A stretch of 64,000 nt of DNA. It comes from Lepas anatifera (lineage: Eukaryota > Arthropoda > Thecostraca > Lepadidae). This document shows positions 13,801 through 23,341 of this stretch, piece after piece. Numbering within the stretch: the stretch's first letter is position 1; every line of letters begins with the position of its first letter. Below the pieces are notes generated by a model. That model was given only the letters and a program-made list of their open reading frames with translations, did no database searches and was not told the DNA's origin. The DNA lies in assembly GCA_034440635.1 (NCBI GenBank), contig JAOTON010000961.1, positions 1,178,001-1,242,000 of the forward strand, given 5' to 3'. The translations under genes were made by a program, and so were the position numbers.

Positions 13801-14975
13801 TGAACTACAAATCAAACGATCATCTCATCATCCCAGGTAACAGCATCGTATCAAAACAATACACCACGTGTTGAATATCCGTTGGTATCCTCATCTTAAG
13901 CTGATAGCCTGTTCAAGCCTGTTCAAACTAGTTTCGTACGTGCGTTACTCAGTATCGAAGTTCTAAGCTGGTCTACCGCCGGAATACACATTATTTTAAT
14001 ATCTGGTGAAGAGAAGGAATTTCAATCAGAATGCGTCGGTACATGCCCCCTTTTCTTGCAAAATAATTCCGGAAGATTAAAAGACCGGTTACCAATGCTG
14101 CCTGATTGAAATATGATTACATATATTTGTGTTCGTCATTGTCTTGAATCAGTTATTTTCCGGATAGCGTTTAACAGCGTTTCTGAACCTTGGTTGGACA
14201 TACGGCAGCATTTGGGTAAAATTACGTAGTTAAATTCGCGTCAAAAATGAATATATTGTAATTTGATATCAGTTTGTGCAGCCTTAAGTCTAAAACCTCA
14301 CGGTTTCGAACGGCAAAATCGAAAAGATAGCATCAACAGCGGAATAATTTTTACCTGTCGGTTCCTTATGAGATCGCAGTGCTACGATTACTTGGCAATT
14401 CTAATATATTTACTTTCTACGGCTCAAGTACGGCTAGAGATCGGAAGGGTTTTGTTGGATTATCAGCTGCCGTTGGCGTACGTACTGTGTGGTGGAGCTA
14501 AACCTATTGGTATCGTATCTGTTCGTGTGGGGAAATGATAACTAGTTTAAGCAGCTCACTATTATTTTGGTTTAGTGTGTGCATGTGGTGTAAATATTAA
14601 GCAATCTGGATTCACGAATAAAAGCAATCACTTGATTGCATTAAGATGTTTGATTCCCTCTTCACACAATAAATAAAACATGGCTAAGGAATGGGGTTGG
14701 TCTGTTGATGAAACTCACCACTATATTTCGTATAAACAGTATTTAACCGGCACGGGTTCGTTGCAGTTTGTAGTCGTTACTTTAGTGCTCTCTGTCTGCT
14801 TGGCTGTGGTTCAACCTTCTTCCTCTGCACTGCCGTTGCAGAGTGGTTGGAGAGCCTGTCGCGGAGGCAGATTCAGGCGGCCCCTCAGGCCACGCAGACG
14901 CGCAGCATCGCCAAGCGGGAGGGTGCCTCCCGGCGGACGCCCACCGTGCGGCGGCGACCCGACCGCCGCTCATGA
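7685..14975 (+). CDS. Two-domain chitin-binding type-2 (peritrophin-A) secreted protein, gene-level entry
   Basis: Exons 7685-7805, 10002-10158, 11623-11841, 12186-12381, 13194-13312, 13700-13836 and a terminal exon join with matching phases (1, 2, 2, 0, 2, 1) and GT-AG borders. The product has two six-cysteine CBM14 domains, each split by one intron between Cys3 and Cys4, separated by a linker of about 140 residues rich in Arg, Pro and Thr. CBM14 domains bind chitin in the cuticle or peritrophic matrix outside the cell, so an extracellular matrix role is inferred. The spacing of the GGYYAD and HVC motifs suits the arthropod class with FxCxxK-GGYYADxET-CQMFHVC domains. Two alternative 3' ends exist (14842-14975, or 15652-15747 plus 17434-17504). 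The start codon is not identified; a possible signal-peptide exon is at 582-631. I do not recognise a specific named orthologue. Confidence 0.9.
7806..10001 (+). other. Intron inside chitin-binding domain 1
   Basis: Contains a GC-rich block at 8140-8480, a possible pseudo-exon at 8947-9031, a short direct repeat (ACTAGCCTACGNCTGAAACAA) at 9155-9190, and one GGCGGA element. Confidence 0.8.
9552..9774. mobile_element. Short inverted-repeat element, GGCGGA family, copy 2
   Basis: CAGGGGCGGACGCAGACC ... CCCCTGCGTCCGCCAATG, about 223 bases, inside the chitin-binding gene intron. Confidence 0.65.
10002..10158 (+). CDS. Chitin-binding domain 1, C-terminal half exon
   Basis: Begins after CACGCAG and ends before GTGAGT in phase 2. 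It encodes EIQDSKFFCLEGTVFDQKT then RVCDRFEEVVC, supplying Cys4, Cys5 and Cys6; GTVFDQ-TRVC is a hallmark of CBM14 domains. The following YDVNLELYHSNNKVEL leads into the linker. The last two bases (CT) plus T at 11623 give Leu, so the reading frame continues cleanly. Confidence 0.92.
10159..11622 (+). other. Intron between domain 1 and linker
   Basis: No repeats recognised. A 132-codon frame at 10798-11196 has no domain and is probably chance. Confidence 0.75.
11623..11841 (+). CDS. Linker exon 1 (Asp/Pro then Arg-rich)
   Basis: Acceptor CCCTGGCAG ends at 11622; donor GTGAGA follows 11841. Continuing the frame from exon 10002-10158 it reads EFDGVVADSAAGASVAHSVF, then an acidic FDEDPFPPTDYSDDF, then a basic block (ERRRTGG..., RRRQRQQRGQ). 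No domain is recognised. The Arg-rich clusters resemble proprotein-convertase sites but may simply be low-complexity linker. The exon is much more GC-rich than the flanking introns, and the phases fit on both sides. Confidence 0.82.
12186..12381 (+). CDS. Linker exon 2 (Thr/Pro-rich)
   Basis: Acceptor CCCCGGCAG ends at 12185; donor GTGAGT after 12381, phase 0. It encodes RFRAGKVTATTTPATTTTRS, a mucin-like Thr/Pro run that could be O-glycosylated, then PLSLPRVPIIPHMTDRDRP and VVVTNGKPFVPKLGSEPAP. It joins in phase to DPSLALPETNFSC of the second chitin-binding domain. No known domain. Confidence 0.82.
12382..13193 (+). other. Intron between linker and domain 2
   Basis: Holds one GGCGGA element (12493-12629); otherwise unique AT-rich sequence. 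Confidence 0.8.
12493..12629. mobile_element. Short inverted-repeat element, GGCGGA family, copy 3
   Basis: CAGGGGCGGACGCAGGAG ... CTTTTCTGCGTCCGTCAGTG, 137 bases, including a GTTAAAACATAGTGTTTTT core also seen near 39925. Confidence 0.65.
13194..13312 (+). CDS. Chitin-binding domain 2, N-terminal half exon
   Basis: Acceptor GTTGTCTCAG ends at 13193; donor GTGAGC after 13312, phase 2. It encodes DPSLALPETNFSCADK, then GGYYADPETNCRMYHIC, i.e. Cys1-Cys3 of the second type-2 chitin-binding domain. LPETxFSC and GGYYADxETxC match domain 1 nearly residue for residue. However, the split codon is phase 2 here and phase 1 in domain 1, so the intron position slid slightly or the copies are old. Confidence 0.92.
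13417..13488 (+). repeat. tRNA-like SINE head
   Basis: GTGGCCTGGTGGCTGCATTG resembles an A box. GTGGGTTCAATCCCCAC at 13468-13484 is a perfect T-arm (5-bp stem, 7-base TTCAATC loop, B box). The middle is not a proper anticodon arm, so this is a SINE or tRNA relic rather than a working tRNA gene. Confidence 0.45.
13700..13836 (+). CDS. Chitin-binding domain 2, C-terminal half exon
   Basis: Acceptor CTTTCAG ends at 13699; donor GTAACA after 13836, phase 1. It encodes ITDYKFLCGNGTAYEQKSG, TCQEIDKVDC (Cys4-Cys6), then STSVVNYKSNDHLIIP. Both the exon starting at 14842 and that starting at 15652 accept phase 1, so this is the branch point for two C-terminal tails. Confidence 0.92.
13837..14841 (+). 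other. Intron before alternative tail A
   Basis: Nothing recognised except AATAAA-like motifs at about 14610 and 14668. The last 80 bases form the pyrimidine tract for exon 14842. Confidence 0.7.
14842..14975 (+). CDS. Alternative terminal exon A: basic C-terminal tail
   Basis: Preceded by a strong pyrimidine tract (CTTCTTCCTCTGCACTGC, then CGTTGCAG). Entered in phase 1 it encodes 43 codons, beginning WLESLSRRQIQAAPQATQTR and ending RRTPTVRRRPDRRS, and stops at TGA 14973-14975. The tail is strongly basic with several Arg pairs. A candidate polyadenylation hexamer AATAAA lies at 15608-15613. High GC and a strong acceptor favour a real exon; other long frames over it are shadows. Whether it alternates with exon 15652 or marks the only end is inference. 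Confidence 0.7.
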
Positions 14976-15651
14976 CACTCATGCACCGGCCACAGCCAAT
15001 CATTCCCACATCACGTGATCCTTCTTCTGGCATTGTCTCATCGGAATCAGGTGCTGTGGGTGGGTGTGAGGCGGCGGAGGAGTGCCGCCGAGAGTGCCGG
15101 AGTGCCCGGGCGGACTGGCGCAGTGTCGCTGAGTGCTCGGACAGGAGTGACATGCATGGGTGTCTGACCCTCGTCCCGGTGCTCACACGAGAGCCCCTTG
15201 TCCGCGCTGAGTCCGTAGAAAAGCTGGCGGGAATTTACACGTAGTTGACCTTAACCAGTTATCAAGTTGTACTGCAGTCGCATGTCTGGCATATAGAGCT
15301 AATATGAAGCATGGCAAACGGCCTGATTTACCGCGGGTCCCAGCAGCACTGGAGGAGCGTCTCGCCGTGGTGAGGTCTGTTCGCAGTGAACGTGAGTAGC
15401 TGCTGTTACTGTCTGTTGGGGAAGGGGAGGGAGGGGGACGGACGCTGCTGTGGCCTCGTGAGTCACCGAGGGCGGGGCAGGCACTTGGCCCTCCTGTCCA
15501 CTACCGGACAGCTGAAAGTGCCAAACTGATGGAAGCGAGACGCACCTGCGCACACTATCCCGCATATTTGACAGCGAAATTGTTGTAATGTTGAGGCGTA
15601 TGGGTGTAATAAACTTTCACTCTCTAATTGTATGTGTGCGCCCTCCCACAG
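14976..15651 (+). other. Tail-A 3' UTR or intron before exon B
   Basis: GC-rich to about 15500 (GGCGGCGGAGG, GGGGAAGGGGAGGGAGGGGG). Long frames on both strands have no domain. Confidence 0.5.
15608..15613 (+). promoter_or_regulatory. Candidate polyadenylation signal for tail-A transcript
   Basis: Canonical AATAAA about 630 bases after the TGA of exon 14842-14975. Other AATAAA copies occur at 14.6-14.67 kb, upstream of that exon. Use of this site is inferred. Confidence 0.3.
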
Positions 15652-15747
15652 CACTAAAGTCCGACTCAGATACCACAGAAGTTCCCGATCCAGCGGAATA
15701 TGAGTACGATGACTATTATGTAGACTACTATGACTACAAAGACTATG
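15652..15747 (+). CDS. Alternative exon B: acidic tyrosine-rich tail
   Basis: Acceptor CCTCCCACAG ends at 15651; donor GTGAGT after 15747. It enters in phase 1, so it can be spliced to 13836 instead of exon 14842. It reads LKSDSDTTEVPDPAEYEYDD then YYVDYYDYKDY, a dense Asp/Tyr run found in some extracellular matrix and cuticle proteins, where Tyr can be cross-linked. It ends in phase 1, matching exon 17434. Its charge is opposite to that of tail A. Confidence 0.72.
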
Positions 15748-16284
15748 GTGAGTGTTCATATAAAGGTACCAGACCTTTTCTAAATGAACTCCTGCTCAAA
15801 CACTGACATTTTAATTACTATCTGCCTTTGGTTTGTAGTTTTGTTTGTATCCCACAGGGAACAGCCTTTATTAATTAGGCCTGAAGTAAGCTGAAACTGG
15901 CCGTCTGAGTTTATCGAAACCTTCTAAATGTGTTTTGCTCAGTTTTTTATTGTGATGCTGATTACACCCAAAATTATGAACCCTGGATGTATTTGTTGTA
16001 TGAAGACAAACGCTTGATGTATAGCAGCGGGCTTTCAATTTTTCTTACCAAGTTCTTGCGAGTTTCATTTTAAGGATTGGAATCTCACTAAAGGCATCAT
16101 GGGAAAGGTATCAGAGACCTCGAGCCCACCACCCGAATAAATAATTCCAGCAGTGTCAGCTTAACTCGAAGGCCAACGTTTACCGCCCCACAAAGCACAG
16201 GGCTGGCCTTTCCACTCCGGGGGCCCTCTCCCGGTCAGTTTCCAGTTGATCCATATCGGGTAATAAATGAGCGTCGGAGCGTCT

Positions 16285-16375
16285 GAGGGGAATCAATCCC
16301 AAGCCCTCACCAGTGCGCTGCCGCTCAATGTTTCTGAGCAGCAGGCTGGAGCCCAACGCTCTACCAACTGAAGTA
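16285..16375 (-). repeat. tRNA-like SINE head, minus strand
   Basis: On the minus strand CAGTTGGTAGAGCGTTGGG (A box/D arm) is followed by GGGATTGATTCCCC (B box). The spacing is a little longer than in a normal tRNA and there is no clear acceptor stem, so a tRNA-derived SINE is the likelier reading. Confidence 0.5.
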
Positions 16376-16729
16376 TGGGGAGGGCATCCCCAAGGGCGGT
16401 AATCATTTATTAGAACAGATGGTTCCATTTCCCAGAGCCATAGTTTAAACGGACGCTTTTAGCTACAAAATCCTATGTTTTTATTGATACATTTTTGCGA
16501 GCGTTTTAGGTTGGCGATTTAGGATTTGGAGTAGTAAAGTTAGGGGAAGGGATCTATTGTGAGGTTAGACTGCTTGGTAATTCCGATTAAAACATTATTT
16601 CCTCGAAAACCGGAAAAATTTGGTTACCGATTTGTATGGTTTATTTATTGCGGGCCCCGAAGCCACAGAAATCCCGATCGGCACTGTCCTGGTTGTTAAT
16701 CCGCATTTGACTCGAAACATGTTACTGCC

Positions 16730-16808
16730 CTAGAAAGAAAGAGGGTGAGAGAGAAAGAGAGTGAGAGAGAGAGAGGAAGAGAGAGGGAGGGAGGGAGGGA
16801 GAGAGAGA
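16730..16808. repeat. (GA)n/(GGGA)n purine tract
   Basis: A near-pure purine stretch of GAGAGA and GGGAGGGAGGGA units, capable of triplex DNA in principle. Confidence 0.85.
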
Positions 16809-17433
16809 CCGTTCGATCTTAGTCACGCGTCAGACATTCTCCCACACTCTGTATTGAGGCCTTACTTTTGCAAAGAACGAATTAAAATTCAGTCTTCGAA
16901 TGGAATTACTTGAAAACCAAAAAAATCAGTGTTTTTTGGATGTGTGTACGAACATGGTATATACATATTTTGCTTTTCCAGAGATTTTAAAAAATCAAGC
17001 TCCACTAAGCTGAAGCATGGGCACCCAGCCTCCACGTCAGCCTCAAAACTTGCTGCGACGTACTCTGTCAAAGAAATGGTTTTATTGTCACGTCATCGGG
17101 ATGCAGTGCGAAAATTTCATACTGCATGAAAACTGCAATGCGAAAATTTCATACTGCAGTGCGAAAATTTCAACATGAAAACATCACCGTTCACTTGATA
17201 TGCTTTCCCCGGAACGATTTTACTGCTGGGTTCCCGTGAAACCACTGTAGAAAAGCATCCAATCTTTCTTTGTGAGACAGAAACTTCAACTCCACTGTTG
17301 GCTGCACATGTGTCGTCAGGTGCGTAATGTTTGTTCTCTCGGGACAGGTGGAGCTACGCTTTTATATAATAGGTAGTTGTATGTGCATTTATCTTCGTCC
17401 TTTTACTGGCAAATTATCAAGGTGATTTTTCAG

Positions 17434-17504
17434 AGTCAGCGTCTGCAAAAGAAAGCTCGAGATACAACACAAGCACAAGAGAAAGAAGAGAATCGCCGGG
17501 CTAG
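17434..17504 (+). CDS. Probable terminal exon after exon B
   Basis: The tract TGATTTTTCAG precedes 17434. Entered in phase 1 it encodes SASAKESSRYNTSTRERRE then SPG and a TAG stop at 17502-17504. A canonical AATAAA at 17582-17587 lies about 80 bases downstream, as expected for a short 3' UTR. Another frame is open to a TAA at about 17584 but would need a phase-0 partner. Moderate confidence because the exon is short and unconserved. Confidence 0.5.
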
Positions 17505-17581
17505 TGGTCCAGACGCACAGGAAGCTACAAAAATACCTCCATCAACATCGCCAATTATGTGTCTTGTGCCTGTTTCTCGTA

Positions 17582-17587
17582 AATAAA
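17582..17587 (+). promoter_or_regulatory. Candidate polyadenylation signal for tail-B transcript
   Basis: Canonical AATAAA 78 bases after the TAG at 17502-17504. Confidence 0.4.
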
Positions 17588-17915
17588 CATAGGGACTAAT
17601 AGAAGAGAAAATAGTATTTGGTGCATTTACAGAGAGGTACGAAATCTGACACGAATGCGATAAGTAACATCCTTGGCTCTAATATTGTGTACAAAATATA
17701 TGCGAATCCTTGCATGATCTTAGCCTCTTAGACACAAATTTAACTTTGCTTGGTTTCCAAGTGGCATACCTTAGCTCCAGTAGTGTGAACATATTCCGAT
17801 GCTGATACCGGCCATCCGCTTGAGGGAACGCTTACATTTTGATAAACCGGGGAGCGCGTAGCGCCCAGGACCGCGGGGGCGGGGCATTATCCTTATAAGG
17901 TGGGCTGCACTGGCA

Positions 17916-19688
17916 TTAACCCTCACCCCGGTGGGTAGTGTTTAACCACCCCCTTGGGATTTTCCGGCGGCACCAGACAACGACGGCGCGACAGTTCACA
18001 CCTTGCTTGGCATGGTACTTGGCACACCTTATTCTTAATCAATTCAGCACTATTTCCCACAATTTTAGGGTCGGGTCACCTCAGGTCAGGTCACCAGTGC
18101 AGGTCAAGTGACCTTACCTCCAAATGCTTCAAGGTAGCATAAGTAAGAACATGGTTAATATATCCATTTGAAACTCATCACATCATGGCCTATCTAGTGC
18201 TACAAAATAGATTCCGGGAATTTTCATATCAGATGACCAGGGCTCAGATAGATACGGATCATGTCCTCTCCATTAGAAATGCATGGGGAAAACGGGAATT
18301 GGGCAAACAATGGCTCGATTTATGTATACACAGCTTCGAATAATTCCTATTTTCCAAACCGTAGTATCCTAGGCCTCTTTCCAGGTTCATATCGCAAGTT
18401 TTGACATGTGACGTCATTTGACATTTGACCATGTGACTGAAATGAGTTCATCTGGGACTACTTAAGCAGCTTGTAGACTTCGGTCAATAACTTTGCAGAA
18501 AATGATAAAGCTTTTATTTGTATTTTATCACGTTTGGATTACCATTGCAACTCGATTGATTTACATATTGACAATACTAGGTCGGATGGTGACCGTGACC
18601 TGACCTCAAGTCGGGCTATTTTTTGTGTTTTGGCCTAGTATAGCCATATTATGCATCATTCGATTCACCGTGAGGAGAAAAAGCGAATGGTGCCTAAAAT
18701 TTGATTCTAACTCAATTCTGCCAGACGCTAGCCCTCGCCCACCGGGGGCGTCGTGGCCCCTAGGTTTTCGGGATAGCAGAAAACGACGAGGCGCAGACCG
18801 CGGTTGGGGCTCTCCCTCGCATCTTTCCCATCATCCCTGAAATTTTTACCGGGTCCAGGTCGGTCACCGACGAGGTCCCAGGTCCTCCTCCTTTAGGCTC
18901 TGTAGGCTACATTTAAGTTGATCGTTTGACCCCACCATGCCCCCAGGATCTACAGGTGTTATCCGGGTTTTTGATTTTGTGCCGGGTGGCCGGGCGACCT
19001 CTCCCATTGGAAAGCATGGGGAAAGCTTTTTGATATAAAAGCCACAAAATGATGCAATACCGACTGCTCGACACGTTTTTGGACATTTCACGGATCCCGG
19101 GGTCTTTTGCCTTTGACTTTCAGGTCATCCGGTCCCGGAGGTCAAAACAGTATTTTGACATAACTTTGACCTATTGGTGGCGGTGAACACACCATCGTGT
19201 TTGTTTGTCTGGTTTTTTGATATACGGGGTTTTGACCTTCGTGTGGTTATTGGTCCGGGGCCTCTGGGGAACCACTGGGGGGTCTTTGTCCCTGCGGAGT
19301 GGCATTTGTATAATGTTTTCGGCCTATGCTCTTGACGTAGGTTTGCCGTTTGTTATTTGTTTTGAGGAGACGATTTGTGGGTCCTTGCCTGACAAATGGG
19401 TATTCTGATCCGGGTTTTGTTGGATTTGGCGCCCTTTTGGGGGGCTGGCTAGAGTCCAGAAACTATTTTCTAACATCCTACCTTCTTTGACCTGTTATGA
19501 CCTCAATATTGATCTGAGCCAAAAAGTGGCTGATGTAGTTTCTTCCTGAATTTTTAAGAGCTATTCACCAGCGTTCGCGTTTTTTTCTCCATCCGGCATA
19601 GGAGCCAAGTTTGAGGGGGGGCTGCTTGAACACCCCCCCCACCACCACCACCAAGGCAAAGGCGGTTCGGAGGCAGACTGTGGTGTTA
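17916..19688 (+). mobile_element. Element T3, copy a, interrupted by T4
   Basis: Left end TTAACCCTCACCCCGGTGGG; right end at TTAA 19685-19688 after a degenerate CACCACCAAGGCAAAGGCGG. It is split by a 716-base T4 element at 18732-19447. Without that, it is about 1.05 kb. AGGTCA clusters at 18060-18115. Confidence 0.7.
18732..19447 (+). mobile_element. Element T4, copy a, with 5-bp target duplication
   Basis: Inserted inside T3a. GCTAG is present at 18727-18731 and again at 19448-19452, while the uninterrupted T3 copy has it once, at 38341-38345. The body shares GAAAACGACGAGGCGCAG and CACCATCGTGTTTGTTTGTC with the copy at 49.65 kb. It contains several AGGTCA-type hexamers. No coding capacity seen. 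Confidence 0.75.
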
Positions 19689-19841
19689 AAAGGGTTAAAG
19701 AAGATGTGACGCTTTTCTGTAATTCGGCTGGAATCCAGTCTGGCCCCTCTCCCTCTCCAATACATGGCGATGGTAAGACAGGCAGGGGCGTCGCCATATA
19801 ATTTTAGCTGCACTTCAACAAATGCATGTGTATTCAAATAG

Positions 19842-20848
19842 TTAACCCGCGCCCCGGTGGGCCTCCAAGCCACCTTCGCCCTGGTGGAGGAGTGTTTGAA
19901 CACCCCGCTCGAACTCAGCCCCAATGCGGGATAGCGTCAAAACGCGAACGCTGGTGGATAGCTATACAAATTAATGAACTATATAAGTCACTTTTTTGGC
20001 TCAGACTAATGTTTAGGTTATGACAGGTCAAAGAAGGTGGCATTTTGAGTAGAGTTTTAAGACTCTACCATCTGACAGAGCCGAGTTAGAATCATTTTGT
20101 AAGCACCATTTGCTTTCTCTCGTTACGGCAAATCGAATGATGTATAATGTGACCATACTAGGTCAAAACACAAAAATGACCTGACCTCAGGTCAGGTCAA
20201 GGTCACTTTTAAACCTAGTAGAGTCAATATACATACCAATCGACTCGTAATAACAATTCAAGCGCAATGGTATCAAAATAAAAGCTGTATCATCATTTCA
20301 TTCAAAGTTAGTGACCTAAGTCTCCAAACTGCTTATGTAGCCCCAGATGACCTCTCAGAGGTCACATGTCAAAGATTGCAACATAAAACTAGAAAGGGGT
20401 CCAAGATACTACGATTTGGAGAATATTAATGTATTCTCAGCTGTATCTACACAAATACAATTATCTGCATCTACAGCCAAATTTGTTTTTCCCATGTATT
20501 TCCAATGGAGAGGTCATGGCCAGTACTTGACCTTAGGCCATCGATATGAAAAATCCTGCAAAAATTTTTGTAGCACTCGGTGGTCCCATTATGTGGTATC
20601 AGTGTCAATTTGATAAATTCACCCATTATTGCTTATGCCAGCTTAAGTATTTTTTTAAGTGAGGTCACTTGACCTGCACTGGTGACCTGACCTGAGGTGA
20701 CCCAACCTTAAAATTTTGGGAAAAGTTGCGGAATTGATCAAGGATAAGGTGCGCCAAGACACCAGCGCTTCGCACTGCCGTTCTTTCGTCCCGCTGGAAA
20801 AAACGAGGGGTGTTCAAACACCCCCGCCCCCACCGGGGCGAGGGTTGA
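19842..20848 (-). mobile_element. Element T3, copy b, inverted relative to copy a
   Basis: About 1 kb between TTAACCCGCGCCCCGGTGG and CCACCGGGGCGAGGGTTGA. Its sequence runs antiparallel to T3a (AACGCGAACGCTGGTGGATAG is the complement of the 19565 region). AGGTCA clusters at 20170-20200 and 20657-20705. Confidence 0.75.
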
Positions 20849-21257
20849 CAGGGAGAGAATGCAAAAATTCAGCTGAAGTACAAAACTTTGGGGGCGACCC
20901 TCCTGATTCACGAGTAGGGGACATGCCCCCTTCCCCCGCTTTCGACACCCATGAATGAAGACAGACCTACTAGGGGGATAGTGGGAATGATCCCGCAGTA
21001 CGATGCCCTATTTGTCCGTAGACGAGGTAGGGAAAGGTGTGGCACCAATGGAAAATCTAGCCGGGGATTTATAGAATGCTTTCAAGAACTTAATTCTTCT
21101 AGCTTTCTTAAATTTCTTCTAACAGCCCTTCTTTCCCTTTAACCCGCGCACGTCTGGGGATGGGGGCGGTTACCTCCACCCTGTGATGCTTTTCGCAGAT
21201 AAAAATTGCCTGCAGCGCGCGGCGCCTTTGTACGCACCATGTCTGTAACTGGCTGAT

Positions 21258-22110
21258 CACGCGCATTAACGGGGGTCTGAGCCACCTTCGCTTTGACGGG
21301 GGTGGCGGGTACCCACTCCCCCCTAAGATCTCGAGAACCACGCTAGGTAGCGAAAAATGGTAAACGGCTTTGGGTAGCCCATCCACTTCTACATCGAAAA
21401 TATTGGAACCGTTTTTGGCAGGTCACATTTAAGGTCACTAGAGGTCCAAACATAGCGTCATAGGGATCACATGTAAAATGAAGGTTTTTGGTCATTACAT
21501 CTGTAAAGATACAGTAAGTAAAGATACAGCAAAACGATTTGAGTTATATGAATCCTCGCAGCAAGCCGAATCAAATGATATATAATATGACCTTGCTAAG
21601 TCAAATCAAGGATTTGACCTGACCTGAGGTCAGGTCAAGGTCACATTCAATAAAATGTACATCATTAGAACCGCAAAGACAATGTGAATCTAATGCAGTT
21701 AAAATAAACGCTCTATCGCCATTCGTTACTAAGTTCTTCAGTTAAAACCATTTTCCCATGTATTCCCAATAGAGGTCATGGCTCGTACTTGGCCTTAGGT
21801 CATCGATATAGAAAATACCAGAACATATTTTAGAGAATTCGGTGGGCCCATTATGTGATAATAGTTTCAATCGGATAAGTTCACCCTGTTCCGACTTATG
21901 CTATCGTAAACTTGTTTGAGGTCAGGTCACTTGACCTGTACTGGTGACCTGACCTGAGATGACCTAACCTTAAAAATCTTACACAAGGTGTAAAAATGAT
22001 GAAAGAAAAGGTATGCCGAGTGCGGAGGCGCTACGCACCGCCGTTTTTATACTATCTCCGAAAAACCCGAGAGGGGGTGAGTACCAGTCCTCCCCCGTCA
22101 AAGCGCGTAT
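21258..22110 (+). mobile_element. Element T1, copy d (degenerate ends)
   Basis: Left end CACGCGCATTAACGGGGGTC, right end CCCCGTCAAAGCGCGTATTA. The TTAA is no longer intact on either side, so this is an older copy. AGGTCA clusters at 21617-21646 and 21912-21964 are retained. Confidence 0.75.
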
Positions 22111-22934
22111 TATAATCGTATACTTTCCCCCAGAAATTAGGTCCACATCATCTCAGGTCGCGTTGCCCGGGCGAGCCAAGAAACGTGCTAGTAAGTCGCA
22201 GCAGTAAGGCCAGACCTTATCAATGGTTAGTATCCCGGCCAAGTTTTGAAGCCTTATTTATTGTCTCTTCATGGGAACGTCCACGATGCCAATTCTCGCT
22301 GCATTCTGGAAGCCCGACTGGGTGACTGCGCGACAGGAGATAGCCAGCTGCAGGATTAGCCACATGGCCCAGGCAACATTGCCGATCATCCAGGCAAGGC
22401 GGACAATGACGGACTTTTAATGACTTGTCTATGCATGCATGTGTTCTTCGGGCGAATCTGCGCGCTGCGAATGGCCGCCAAGGGATTCCGTCCGAAACAT
22501 CGCTTGGCTAGTTCACTGCAGGCTTAGCAGTGTAAATTCCGCTCCGGCGCAGCACCCTCCGCAGCGGAGATGGCTGTCAAAGAGAGAGGATCTGAGGCCC
22601 GCATACAAATCACAAATGCACAGGAGCAGGCCATATTTTTGCTTCCCGGTTCTTCATTTCCGTTCGTCGACTGGGAACCTGAAGCTTCAGTCACAAATTG
22701 CCTGTAGACTTTTCTGCAATGAGCCGATGATGTTTCCTCTCAGATAAATTATCTCAGGCTACGCTCTAAAACGCTTTTTGGTCACACACATCGTCACTGT
22801 ACTGTAAAACAATACGGCATAGTTCGTTCTGATGACAAAGCAACCTCAAAATATATTCGTTGACATATCGAACGGTCGGAGATATCGATGAAGCCAGCAA
22901 TCACCCTCAGCCATGATCAGGTCAGCCCCAGGGC

Positions 22935-22937
<3 letters not shown>

Positions 22938-23017
<80 letters not shown>

Positions 23018-23132
23018 GTATTTTCGTGTCACGATAAATGATGTATGGAAGAGACTTAGACTTGTTTTAACTTACCTTATCACAAAAGAAAATATAAAGT
23101 CAATGAAAACTAGTCTAAATCTTTTCCATACG

Positions 23133-23179
<47 letters not shown>

Positions 23180-23295
23180 GTATTTTCGTGTCACGATAAA
23201 TGATGTATGGAAGAGACTTAGACTTGTTTTAACTTACCTTATCACAAAAGAAAAATATAAAGTCAATGAAAACTAGTCTAAATCTTTTCCATACG

Positions 23296-23336
<41 letters not shown>
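22938..23336. repeat. (AT)n arrays with a duplicated 162-bp hairpin unit
   Basis: Three (AT)n runs (22938-23012, 23137-23173, 23297-23336) enclose two near-identical units beginning at 23011 and 23173. Each unit has imperfect inverted arms of about 33 bases: ATGATGTATGGAAGAGACTT in the first arm pairs with the complement of AATCTTTTCCATACGTCAT in the second, with a loop of roughly 30. Confidence 0.85.

Positions 23337-23341
<5 letters not shown>

Larger units (their letters stand above)
15748..17433 (+). other. Intron between exon B and last exon
   Basis: Contains the minus-strand SINE head (16285-16375), the purine tract (16730-16808) and a short local repeat of GTGCGAAAATTTCATACTGC near 17106-17170 (three partial copies). 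Confidence 0.6.

Noticed and set aside
15299..15759. Minus-strand frames near 15.3-15.8 kb
   Set aside because: Antisense to exon B and GC-rich 3' UTR; no splice support.
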